Positions 1-8,047 of a stretch of 64,000 bases of DNA are shown here, piece after piece (within the stretch, counting starts at the first letter, position 1; each line of letters begins with the position of its first letter). Under the pieces are notes generated by a model. That model ran no database searches and had not been told where the DNA came from. It was given only the letters and a program-made list of their open reading frames with translations. A program made the translations under genes and the position numbers. Origin of the DNA: JAJYKC01 sp035545735 (GTDB taxonomy: Bacteria; Acidobacteriota; Terriglobia; Bryobacterales; Bryobacteraceae); contig DASZXS010000065.1 in NCBI GenBank assembly GCA_035545735.1, forward strand, positions 124,001 to 188,000, in the 5' to 3' direction.

Positions 1-789
1 TCCGCCGCGGTATCGATGGCGAATGCTTCGCGATTGGAAGCGAGAGTCAAGGCGCTGCTGAACCCGCGTGCGAAGCGCGGGCCGATCCCTGGCGTGGCCG
101 CGGGGCTCACCTCGATTTTGGCGCTGGCTTTGCTGATTGCCGTCTCGCCGGCGCGCAGCGTCGCGCAGACCGGACGCACGCTAGTGGCTGGCGTGGCCCG
201 GGACGCGAGCGGCGCCGCCGTTCCGGGCGTGGCGGTTACGCTCGCGAATGCGCAGCGGAAAGAGATTGTGAGCACCGGCGACGCAGGGGAGTATCAGTTC
301 GCGGGCCTGCCACCCGGCGCCTACCGGCTTGAAGCGCGAAAGCCGGGATTCAAGGTCCTCGATCGCACTGTAAACGTTCTTCCGAACCAGACCACGCAAC
401 TTCCTCTCGACCTTCTGCTGGGTGAGGTGTCGGAGACCATACGAGTCACAGCGAAAGCGCCTCCGCCGGTTCCCAGTCCTGGAGTGGTCCCACGCCGAAT
501 CCGCGTGGGAGGTAGCGTGCAGGCGACCAGACTTACCTTTAAGAGCGATCCTGTCTATCCCGAGGATGCGCGGCAACGGGGGATCGAGGGAACGGTGCTG
601 TTAAATGCGGTCATCGGTACGGACGGGCGGCTCGCCGCTGTGACGCCGCTCAACGCACTTGTCGATCCGGCGTTGACACGGTCGGCCGTGGACGCAGTGA
701 GCCAGTGGCGCTATGAACCAACGCTACTGAATGGCGAACCCGTGCAAGTCGTAACGAACATTACAGTTGACTTTAAGTTAGAGCACTAA
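1..789 (+). CDS. C-terminal part of a BlaR1/M56-type membrane protein fused to carboxypeptidase-regulatory and TonB C-terminal domains (5' end outside window)
   Basis: The reading frame is open from base 1, so the ATG at 16 is probably internal and the gene begins upstream. The first visible residues (a basic SRLEARVKALLNP stretch, then a transmembrane helix at about residues 28-50) resemble the tail of the M56 peptidase domain of acidobacterial BlaR1-like proteins. After the helix comes a carboxypeptidase-regulatory-like beta-sandwich (about residues 55-140) and then a TonB C-terminal domain (about 175-257, with the YPEDARQRGIEGTVLL and VSQWRYEPTLLNGEPV motifs). The HExxH peptidase motif would lie outside the window. 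M56 proteins usually sense cell-wall stress and cleave a BlaI-type repressor; coupling to a TonB-like domain suggests signalling across the envelope. The M56 part is an inference from the junction only. Confidence 0.75.
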   Translation, partial: SAAVSMANASRLEARVKALLNPRAKRGPIPGVAAGLTSILALALLIAVSPARSVAQTGRTLVAGVARDASGAAVPGVAVTLANAQRKEIVSTGDAGEYQFAGLPPGAYRLEARKPGFKVLDRTVNVLPNQTTQLPLDLLLGEVSETIRVTAKAPPPVPSPGVVPRRIRVGGSVQATRLTFKSDPVYPEDARQRGIEGTVLLNAVIGTDGRLAAVTPLNALVDPALTRSAVDAVSQWRYEPTLLNGEPVQVVTNITVDFKLEH

Positions 790-808
790 CGCCGGCTGTC
801 AACACGTA

Positions 809-814
809 TATAAT
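809..814 (+). promoter_or_regulatory. -10 box (TATAAT) just upstream of the DUF1592 gene
   Basis: A consensus TATAAT lies 9 nt before the GTG start at 824, with an AGAGG sequence between them. No clear -35 box is visible. The spacing would give a leader of only a few bases. Confidence 0.4.
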
Positions 815-823
815 CAGAGGACA

Positions 824-3172
824 GTGAGAGAGCCTGTCTTCCTGTTCGGCGCGCTCCTGGCGTCCGCTGCCTTGCCGCTTTATGCGAACGCGCCCGCCAC
901 TGACGCGGGTTTCAGCAAAACTGTCGCTCCGTTCGTTCAAAAGAACTGCGCGATGTGTCATAACGACAAGCTGAAAACAGGCGGCCTGAGTCTCACCGGG
1001 TACACGGATGCCGGCAGCGTCCGAAAAGACCGGGGCGTATGGGAACGAGTAGAAGCCCGGCTTCGCGCGGGTGAGATGCCGCCGAAGGGGATTCCTCGTC
1101 CCAAGACAGAGGATGTGGATGCGGTCACAAGGTGGATCGACTTAACGTTTTCGGCGGTTGACCGTAACACTAAGCCCGATCCGGGACATTTAACCGCCCA
1201 CCGGCTCAATCGGGCGGAGTACAACAATACGGTTCGCGATCTGCTGGCCGTCAATTTCCAGCCTGCGTCGGATTTCCCCGCCGACGATTCGGGTTATGGC
1301 TTCGACAATATCGGCGATGTGCTTTCCGTCTCGCCGGTTTTGATGGACAAATACCTCGCGGCCGCGGAGAAGATCGCGCGCAAGGCCATTCCGCTGGATC
1401 CTCTCCCTAAGCCCACCCGGTCCCGGTTTTCTCCGGAGCGGGATCTTACGAAGCGCCGTGTCCTGCTCGAGGACGAGCATGTTTTTCCGGCCGAGGGCGA
1501 CTACGAAGTTCGCGTCTCCGTTGGCGGCCGCCGCCAGGCGATGAATCTGAACGTGGAGCTGGACGGCGCCGTGGTCCACTCGGCGGAAGTGCCGATCGCC
1601 GAAGACAAATCGAGATCGTACGAGGACCGGATCCACATCCCCTATGGCAAGCACACCATCAAGGCAACGTTGGTGGATCGCGAGCCGACCGCGGAGGAGC
1701 TGCAGGTGCTCGCAAAGGTGGACGCCGAAGAGGCGGAGCTGGTCGCGAAAATACGCGAGAAGCACCCGGAGCAGCTCGAATCGCACGCCAAGCAGAGGGC
1801 GCTTGAGAATCCTCCGGCGTATGTCGATTCCATCGAAGTTCGAGGGCCTTTCGATCCCGTTCCGCCGCCGCTGCCGGAAAGCTACTATCGCGTTTTCACG
1901 TGCGGCCACGCGCCGGGGCAGCACGTTCCCGCCTGCGCTCGCCAGGATCTGGCTCATCTCGCGCGGCTGGCCTACCGGCGTCCGGTTTCGGATCAGGAGG
2001 TGGAACGGCTCGCTAAGTTTGTCGCCGCGGCGCAGGACCAGGGACTGAGCTTCGAGCGCGGGATGCGCCTTGCCGTCGAAGCCATGCTGGTTTCGCCCAA
2101 CTTCCTGTTCCGCGTGGAGCACGATGCAGGCGCGGACGTTCATCCGGTCAGCGACATCGACCTCGCGTCGCGTCTGTCTTATTTTCTATGGAGCAGCATG
2201 CCGGATGACGAGTTGTTGCGCGAGGCGGAACAAAACCGGCTGCACGACCCGGCAGTCCTAAGCGCTCAGGTGCGGCGCATGCTGAAGGATCGGAAATCAG
2301 AGGCGCTGGTCAACAACTTTGCGGGCCAGTGGCTGGAACTACGGAATCTCGACAGCGCCCATCCCGACCCGGAGATGTTTCCGGAGTTTGATGCCGGTCT
2401 GCGGGACGCGATGCGCACAGAGACGTACATGTTCTTCGACGCCATCGTCCGGGAGGACCGCAGTATCCTCGATTTCCTCAACGGCGACTACACGTTCGTA
2501 AACGATCGCCTCGCGAAGTTCTACGGAATTCCAGGGGTGAAGGGCAGCGGCTTCCGCCGCGTGAGCCTGAGTGGCGCTCAGCGTAGCGGCGTGCTCACGC
2601 AAGCGAGCGTTTTGGTCATCACATCCTATCCGACCCGGACCTCTCCGGTGCTCCGCGGTAAGTGGATTCTGGAAAATGTGCTCAATGCGCCGCCGCCACC
2701 TCCGCCGCCGGGAGTGGGATCGCTCGACACGAAGGGCGGTCCTCTTTCCGGCACTATGCGGCAGCAAATGGAGAAGCACCGCTCCAATCCGATGTGCGCG
2801 TCCTGTCATGTGCGCATGGACCCACTGGGATTCGCTCTCGAAAACTACGATGCCGTGGGGCGATGGCGCACGCACGAAGGCACGCTGCCGATCGACGCCG
2901 CGGGCGTGCTGCCCGACGGACGGAAATTCAATGGCTCAGCGGAACTGAAGGATTTGCTGGTGCGCCAGAAGAGCGCCTTTACCGCGTGCCTGACGGAAAA
3001 GATGCTGATTTACGCCCTGGGACGGGGGCTGGAACGCTATGACCGGCCGGCGCTCAAGGAGATTACGGCCCGTGTGGAAGCAAACGGCTACCGTTTTTCC
3101 AGCCTGATTGATGGCATAGTCACTAGTTTGCCCTTCCGCATGGGAAGGGGAGATGAGGGGAGAACAGAATGA
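824..3172 (+). CDS. DUF1592/DUF1588/DUF1587/DUF1585 domain protein with cytochrome c-type haem motifs
   Basis: The 782-aa protein has a GTG start preceded by AGAGG and an N-terminal signal peptide ending near residue 23. A CAMCH haem-binding motif is at 42-46 in a planctomycete-type cytochrome c domain. DUF1587 (HRLNRAEYNNTVRDLL) follows, then DUF1595, DUF1592 (SRLSYFLWSSMPDDELL), DUF1588 and a C-terminal DUF1585. A second CASCH motif sits at 658-662 inside the DUF1588 region, where the family commonly has it. The protein is exported and probably carries out electron transfer or an oxidative reaction on a polymer or small substrate; the biochemical role of the family is not established. It overlaps the DUF1552 gene by 4 bp (ATGA), the usual partner in Planctomycetes and Acidobacteria. 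Confidence 0.9.
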   Translation: MREPVFLFGALLASAALPLYANAPATDAGFSKTVAPFVQKNCAMCHNDKLKTGGLSLTGYTDAGSVRKDRGVWERVEARLRAGEMPPKGIPRPKTEDVDAVTRWIDLTFSAVDRNTKPDPGHLTAHRLNRAEYNNTVRDLLAVNFQPASDFPADDSGYGFDNIGDVLSVSPVLMDKYLAAAEKIARKAIPLDPLPKPTRSRFSPERDLTKRRVLLEDEHVFPAEGDYEVRVSVGGRRQAMNLNVELDGAVVHSAEVPIAEDKSRSYEDRIHIPYGKHTIKATLVDREPTAEELQVLAKVDAEEAELVAKIREKHPEQLESHAKQRALENPPAYVDSIEVRGPFDPVPPPLPESYYRVFTCGHAPGQHVPACARQDLAHLARLAYRRPVSDQEVERLAKFVAAAQDQGLSFERGMRLAVEAMLVSPNFLFRVEHDAGADVHPVSDIDLASRLSYFLWSSMPDDELLREAEQNRLHDPAVLSAQVRRMLKDRKSEALVNNFAGQWLELRNLDSAHPDPEMFPEFDAGLRDAMRTETYMFFDAIVREDRSILDFLNGDYTFVNDRLAKFYGIPGVKGSGFRRVSLSGAQRSGVLTQASVLVITSYPTRTSPVLRGKWILENVLNAPPPPPPPGVGSLDTKGGPLSGTMRQQMEKHRSNPMCASCHVRMDPLGFALENYDAVGRWRTHEGTLPIDAAGVLPDGRKFNGSAELKDLLVRQKSAFTACLTEKMLIYALGRGLERYDRPALKEITARVEANGYRFSSLIDGIVTSLPFRMGRGDEGRTE

Positions 3173-4536
3173 TCGTTACGGGAAAGCATTTATCGCGGCG
3201 GACCCTCCTGCGAGGATTGGGAACGGCTATCGCTTTGCCGCTCTTCGACGCGATGACTCCGGCGTTTGCCGCGACAACGGGCGCGGTGAAAAAGATGTCG
3301 CCGGCGCGCATGGTTTTCGCCTACGTGCCGAACGGCATCGACATGCCCAACTGGACCCCCGCCGCCGATGGCGCCGCGTTCGAACTCCCGGAGATCCTGT
3401 CACCGTTGAAGCCGGTGAAGGACAGCGTGCTGGTGTTCACCGGCTTGATGGATCACAACGGGATGGCGCTGGGCGACGGTCCGGGCGATCACGCGCGCGC
3501 GTCGGCCAGCTTCCTCACCGGTGTTCACCCCAAGAAAACCGCGGGCTCCGACATTCTGGTGGGGGTCTCCGTGGATCAACTGGCGGCGCAGCAGGTCGGC
3601 AAGGCCACGCGTCTGGCCTCGCTCGAACTGGGATGCGAGGATGGCCATCTCGCCGGTAATTGCGATTCCGGGTATAGTTGCGCCTATGTGAACAGCATCT
3701 CGTGGCGCACGCCCACCGTGCCGAACCCGCCGCAAGTGAATCCGCGATCGGTGTTCCAGATGCTGTTTGGAAATTCCGAGGACGCGGCCGACCCGGTGAT
3801 GCGCGAACACCGCTTGCAGTTTCGCCGGAGCATCCTGGATTTCGTCGCGGACGATACGCGCAAACTGGCGAGCGATCTCGGTCCCACCGACAAGCGCAAA
3901 TTGGACGAATACCTCAGCGCGATACGCGAAGTGGAACGGCAGATTGAGGTCACCGAAAAACAGAATGCCGAAAAAGGCGTGGTGATGCCATCCATGGCTG
4001 AGCCGGAAGGAATTCCGCTGGAATTTTCAACGCATGCCCGCCTGATGTTCGACCTTCTCACCATCGCGCTGCAGACCGACACCACCCGGGTTGCCACGTT
4101 CATGCTCGCGAGGGAGGGCAGCAACCGGTCCTACCGCGAAATCGGCGTGCCGGAAGGCCATCACGGGCTCTCGCATCATCGCAACGATCCTGCCCTCATC
4201 GCCAAGATCGCGAAAATCAACCGCTATCACATGGAGCAATTCGCTTATTTTATTGGCAAGCTGAAATCAACGCCCGATGGCGACGGGACGCTGCTGGACC
4301 ACACAATGGTGGCCTATGGAAGCGGCATCAGCGACGGCAACCGGCACAACCACGACGACCTGCCGGTGTTGCTCGCCGGCGGCTCCGCGATGTACCGGAC
4401 CGGTAAGCACGTCCGCTTTGCCACCGACACGCCGGTGACGAATCTTTACCTCAGCATGCTCGATCGCATGGGCGTTGAGGTCGAGAAACTGGGCGATAGC
4501 GCCGGGCGTCTCGAAACTCTCAGCGAGCTGGCGTAG
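3169..4536 (+). CDS. DUF1552 domain-containing exported protein
   Basis: The 455-aa protein starts with a twin-arginine signal (RR at 10-11, followed by a hydrophobic stretch ending in AFA), so it is probably exported folded by Tat. The rest is one DUF1552 domain, a family structurally related to sulfatase/alkaline-phosphatase-like DUF1501 proteins. Histidine- and aspartate-rich segments (HNGMALGDGPGDHAR, GHHGLSHHRND, DGNRHNHDDLPVLLAGG) look like metal-site candidates. It is translationally coupled to the preceding DUF1592 cytochrome, which implies that the two proteins act together. The enzymatic reaction is unknown. Its last 17 bp overlap the convergent DsbA-like gene. Confidence 0.9.
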   Translation: MIVTGKHLSRRTLLRGLGTAIALPLFDAMTPAFAATTGAVKKMSPARMVFAYVPNGIDMPNWTPAADGAAFELPEILSPLKPVKDSVLVFTGLMDHNGMALGDGPGDHARASASFLTGVHPKKTAGSDILVGVSVDQLAAQQVGKATRLASLELGCEDGHLAGNCDSGYSCAYVNSISWRTPTVPNPPQVNPRSVFQMLFGNSEDAADPVMREHRLQFRRSILDFVADDTRKLASDLGPTDKRKLDEYLSAIREVERQIEVTEKQNAEKGVVMPSMAEPEGIPLEFSTHARLMFDLLTIALQTDTTRVATFMLAREGSNRSYREIGVPEGHHGLSHHRNDPALIAKIAKINRYHMEQFAYFIGKLKSTPDGDGTLLDHTMVAYGSGISDGNRHNHDDLPVLLAGGSAMYRTGKHVRFATDTPVTNLYLSMLDRMGVEVEKLGDSAGRLETLSELA

Positions 4537-5164
4537 CGGGCAGGAAGCGGCTGAGAGCCGCCGCCATCACCTCGGGGGGCTGTGCGCCGGAGATCACCGG
4601 CGCTCCGTCGATTACGAACGTGGGTACGCCTTCGACGGCGTACATGCGCGCCCGGCCTTCCTCACTCTCTACCTCGCTTACTCCAAGATTGCCGCTGAGC
4701 ACTTGCGAGACACGGGCCTGCTTTAAGCCGCAACCGAGAGCCAGCCGTTCGAGGACGTTCGGATCGCCGACATCCTCGCCGTTCAGAAAATACGCGTCAT
4801 AGAGAGCGTTCACCATTCCGTCCTGGTGGCCGTCCTGTCCGGCGAGCCAGATCAGGCGATGAGCCAGGAGAGTGTTCGGAGTGCGGGTGATCCGGTCGAA
4901 CCGAAAATGGATATCCTCCATTTCACCGGCCTCCGCGACCCGCGCTTCCAGTTGCTTGGCATAGGCGGAGCTTCCGAATTTGCTCGCGCGATAGGCCTGG
5001 CGGTCGAAGCCCTCGGGCGGTGCGTTGGGATTCAATTGAAAAGGCTTGTGCCGCAGGATGACCTCAGGATTGCCGAGGAGCACCAGCGCTTTTTGGAGGC
5101 GGCGCTTTCCAATGAAACACCACGGGCAGACCACGTCGGAGATCACGTCGAGTTCGCGGGGCAT
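4520..5164 (-). CDS. DsbA family (FrnE-like) thiol oxidoreductase
   Basis: The 214-aa thioredoxin-fold protein has the redox motif CPWC at residues 13-16, an inserted helical domain, and a cis-proline motif GVPTFVI near the C-terminus. No signal peptide is visible, so it is cytoplasmic like other FrnE/2-hydroxychromene-2-carboxylate-isomerase-type DsbA relatives, rather than a periplasmic DsbA. The likely reaction is disulfide exchange or isomerisation with glutathione-like thiols; the substrate is unknown. It lies 19 bp downstream of serB on the same strand and may be cotranscribed. It converges on the DUF1552 gene with a short tail-to-tail overlap. Confidence 0.9.
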   Translation of the reverse strand: MPRELDVISDVVCPWCFIGKRRLQKALVLLGNPEVILRHKPFQLNPNAPPEGFDRQAYRASKFGSSAYAKQLEARVAEAGEMEDIHFRFDRITRTPNTLLAHRLIWLAGQDGHQDGMVNALYDAYFLNGEDVGDPNVLERLALGCGLKQARVSQVLSGNLGVSEVESEEGRARMYAVEGVPTFVIDGAPVISGAQPPEVMAAALSRFLPATPAR

Positions 5165-5183
5165 ACTTGTTGGATTTCGATAC

Positions 5184-6413
5184 TCAGGTTAAGGATTCAC
5201 GTTCGCGCAGACCCAGGAGAAAAAGAATTCCGTCCAGCCCGGCAGTCGAAAGCGCCTGCTTTGCACTCTGCCGGACAAGCGGTTTGGCATGGAAGGCAAT
5301 GCCGAGCCCGGCCAGGCGCAGCATGGGCAGGTCGTTGGCGCCATCGCCCACGGCGATCACCTGCTCCATGCTCAGGCCCTCGGCGCGCGCGATCTTTTCG
5401 AGCAGAGCCGCCTTGCCGGCCCCGTCCACAACATCGCCCACCACTTCTCCGGTCACCGCGCCGTCGCGGATGTCGAGCTCATTGGCATGCAGGTAGTCGA
5501 TCCCGAGACGGCGGCGGAGGTCTTCGCCGACGAACGTGAAGCCGCCGGATAAAATCGCCGTTTTGTAGCCCAGGCGCTTAAGTGTCGATATCAACCGTTC
5601 GGCCCCATCCATGAGTGGAATGCGCTGCCGGACCTGCGCCAGCGCGCTCTCCGGGAGCCCCTTCAATAGCGAGACGCGCTTGCGGAAGCTGGCCTTAAAG
5701 TCCAGTTCGCCGCGCATGGCTGCCTCGGTGATCGCCTTCACCTGCTCGCCCTTTCCCGCCAGACTGGCAAGCTCATCGATCACTTCCGTTTGAATCAGCG
5801 TGGAGTCCATGTCGAATGCGACCAGGCGGCGGTTGCGCCGGTAGGCATTGTCTTGCTGAAAGGCGATATCGATGTTATGGCTCGCGGTGAGTTGGAGGAG
5901 TGAAGCGCGAAGCGAAGGCTCGTCGGCCCGCATCCCGGAGACGGAAAGCTCAAGACAAACCAGCGAATTCCCCGAGCGAGGGCCGAGGGGCGTACGACCG
6001 GACAACCGGTCGATCCGGTCAATGTTCAGACCGGCCTGCGCGACGATGCCGCTTACCTTCGCAAGATGGACGGCGGTGATTCGCGGGCCTAACAGAGTGA
6101 CCAGGAAACGCTGCTTGCTCTGGCCGCGCACCCACGCCTGATACTCTTCCTTCGAGATGGCTGTGAAGCGGATCTGGACGCCCATCTCGTGCGCTTTCAG
6201 CAGGAGATCGGTCAGCACGGGGGACGACTTAAGGTCGTCGGTCAACTCGACAAGCATCCCGAGCGCGAGCGCATCATGAATGACGGCCTGCCCGATATCG
6301 AGGATACGGATGTTTGAATCAGCCAGAATACTGGCTAAGGAATGGGTAACGCCGGACCGGTCGTGACCCGTGATGTCAATGAGCAGGACCCGCGCTTGCG
6401 GCAAACTGGGCAT
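5184..6413 (-). CDS. serB: phosphoserine phosphatase with N-terminal ACT domains
   Basis: The 409-aa enzyme hydrolyses O-phosphoserine to serine, the last step of serine biosynthesis. Residues about 8-170 form two ACT-like regulatory modules. The HAD phosphatase domain begins at AFDMDSTL, with nucleophile D201 and acid/base D203. It contains the cap-domain segment QTEVIDELASLAG, motif II (AILSGGF), and motif III/IV (AVGDGANDLPML). The length and two-part layout match the long SerB type found in mycobacteria and proteobacteria. Serine feedback through the ACT domains is known for that type and is inferred here. A TAAAAT sequence lies 9 nt upstream of the ATG. Confidence 0.95.
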   Translation of the reverse strand: MPSLPQARVLLIDITGHDRSGVTHSLASILADSNIRILDIGQAVIHDALALGMLVELTDDLKSSPVLTDLLLKAHEMGVQIRFTAISKEEYQAWVRGQSKQRFLVTLLGPRITAVHLAKVSGIVAQAGLNIDRIDRLSGRTPLGPRSGNSLVCLELSVSGMRADEPSLRASLLQLTASHNIDIAFQQDNAYRRNRRLVAFDMDSTLIQTEVIDELASLAGKGEQVKAITEAAMRGELDFKASFRKRVSLLKGLPESALAQVRQRIPLMDGAERLISTLKRLGYKTAILSGGFTFVGEDLRRRLGIDYLHANELDIRDGAVTGEVVGDVVDGAGKAALLEKIARAEGLSMEQVIAVGDGANDLPMLRLAGLGIAFHAKPLVRQSAKQALSTAGLDGILFLLGLRERESLT

Positions 6414-6425
6414 TCACTTCTAATT

Positions 6426-7082
6426 TTAGTTGTCCGCGGTGATCTTGATATTTTTGAACTCCGCGGTCTCATCGAAAGAGCCGAGTCCCACGCGTCCCGC
6501 GCCCAGACTCAGATCGATGGCGTGAAGCGCCGGGATGGGCTTGCCATCCACCAGCACATTGACCTCGCCGGTGGCCGCCTGGTGCGTCAGCTTGAAGTGA
6601 TACCACTGCCGGCTGGCCGCGAATGCCGAAGGCCCGCGCGTCGAACTGATGCGGACGCGCTCGCCCCCGTACACGTGAAATACGCCGTTATGATACGGCT
6701 GCTTTACGCCTGTATCGACGGACAGGTGTGCATAGTCGAAGTGCGCCTCGTCCTGGTAGGCGAAGACGATCATCAGGGATCTTTGCAGCGGCCTGACATC
6801 GCCTTCGACAGACAAGGTCCGGTAGGGAGCAACGTCCGTCAGCGCAAACTGGAAGGGCCGGCGAGGGCCCGGGAGCGGGTCCCGGCCGGTGCGCAGCGCC
6901 AGAATCTGCGCATTTCCAGAACCCGTGACCGCCCAGTCCTGCGCGGAGTAAACGGTCCAGTGGCGCCCGAAAACATCGATTCCGCCGGCGCCGTATGCGA
7001 AAGCGCCCAACAATAGTAGAACAGCAAGCTTTAGATTGATAAAACGCAATTTTCTGAAACTCCCGGAAGGAATGGCCGGCAT
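6426..7082 (-). CDS. exported LamG/DUF1080-like beta-sandwich protein
   Basis: The 218-aa protein has a basic N-terminus and a hydrophobic signal segment (about residues 15-31). The remainder reads as a concanavalin-like beta-sandwich, with segments such as WYHFKLTHQAATGEVNVLVD and the ending GRVGLGSFDETAEFKNIKI typical of LamG or 3-keto-disaccharide hydrolase (DUF1080) folds. It resembles the DUF1080 protein at 37705-38328 in architecture but not closely in sequence. It sits 12 bp upstream of serB on the same strand; no functional link is evident. A carbohydrate-binding or hydrolysing role in the periplasm is plausible but unproven. Confidence 0.7.
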   Translation of the reverse strand: MPAIPSGSFRKLRFINLKLAVLLLLGAFAYGAGGIDVFGRHWTVYSAQDWAVTGSGNAQILALRTGRDPLPGPRRPFQFALTDVAPYRTLSVEGDVRPLQRSLMIVFAYQDEAHFDYAHLSVDTGVKQPYHNGVFHVYGGERVRISSTRGPSAFAASRQWYHFKLTHQAATGEVNVLVDGKPIPALHAIDLSLGAGRVGLGSFDETAEFKNIKITADN

Positions 7083-7171
7083 CTCAATTGGCGCGTACGC
7101 AGACCAGCCGGAATCAGTGTATCACCGGAAGAAACGGGCAGGCCAGGAACTCATGGGGCACTGCTCCGCTC

Positions 7172-8047
7172 TTATTTCGAACGCTTTGGAGGAGACGTGA
7201 CAACTCTTCGGGCGATCCCCCAATAGACGCGTTCAAACAACTCGCCGGGAATGTACCGTCGCAGATTGAGCACAAGTTTCGCGTTCCTTCCGACGACGTA
7301 ACGCAGACGAGGACGGCGCGCGGCAAGAATTTTGTAAACCTGCCGCGCGACGTCTTCTGCGGTGAAGTGGTTGCGGGCGAGAATGCCATCTACTAATTCT
7401 TCGTGCCGCTGGAACCAGGCATAATATGGGCTATCGGGATTGGTGGCGCGTGCCGCTTGATTCCGGTTGACGGTAAAATGCGGCGTCTTGATCAATCCCG
7501 GCTCAAGAAGAGACACATGGATATTGAACGGCCGCACCTCCAGTGAGAGGCATTCCGCAAAGCCTTCGACGGCAAACTTGCTGGACGCATATCCGCTGAT
7601 GCTCATCGCGCCCATCCGCCCACCGGCCGAACTGGTGACGATGACGCGTCCCGCCCTCCGCGCGCGCATGTGGGGCAGGACGGCTTGGGTAAGCGACATG
7701 ATTCCGAAGACGTTCACCTCGTAGACGCGCCGGATCTCGTCGATCGAGAGATCCTCGAAGAAGCCTCGCAGCCCCAGCCCGGCGAAATGAATCAGTCCGT
7801 CGATGCCGGAGCACTCCGCGAGCACGCGGTCCAAACATTCGCGGATATCTTGCGGATTGGTGACGTCCATCCGCAACGGTGTCACCGCTGCGCGGCGGCG
7901 GGTTGCGGCGTCCAGCAGCGCGGCCCCCTCCGCATCGTTAAGAACAGCGCCGAACACACGGTAATTCCGCTCGGCCAGGAACAAAGCACACTCGAGGCCC
8001 AGGCCCGAGCCCGCGCCGGTGATCAGCAGGGCCTTTTGTGTACTCAC
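7172..8047 (-). CDS. SDR family NAD(P)-dependent oxidoreductase, last gene of the lipid/polyketide operon
   Basis: This 291-aa classical short-chain dehydrogenase has the nucleotide-binding motif TGAGSGLG at residues 10-17, the segment HFAG in place of the usual NNAG, a catalytic serine pair in TSSAGG, and Y153 and K157 in YASSK. Such enzymes reduce keto groups or oxidise alcohols with NAD(P)H; the cofactor preference cannot be decided here. The GTG start overlaps the stop of the MFS gene by 4 bp, placing it at the end of the nine-gene operon. It probably tailors the acyl product, for example by reducing a keto group. It is cytoplasmic, although the basic C-terminal helix (about 255-291) could contact the membrane. 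Confidence 0.88.
   Translation of the reverse strand: MSTQKALLITGAGSGLGLECALFLAERNYRVFGAVLNDAEGAALLDAATRRRAAVTPLRMDVTNPQDIRECLDRVLAECSGIDGLIHFAGLGLRGFFEDLSIDEIRRVYEVNVFGIMSLTQAVLPHMRARRAGRVIVTSSAGGRMGAMSISGYASSKFAVEGFAECLSLEVRPFNIHVSLLEPGLIKTPHFTVNRNQAARATNPDSPYYAWFQRHEELVDGILARNHFTAEDVARQVYKILAARRPRLRYVVGRNAKLVLNLRRYIPGELFERVYWGIARRVVTSPPKRSK

Noticed and set aside
1190..2143. 317-aa open frame antisense to the DUF1592 gene
   Set aside because: Arginine- and glycine-rich composition with no family motif; it mirrors the codon structure of the sense gene in a high-GC genome.
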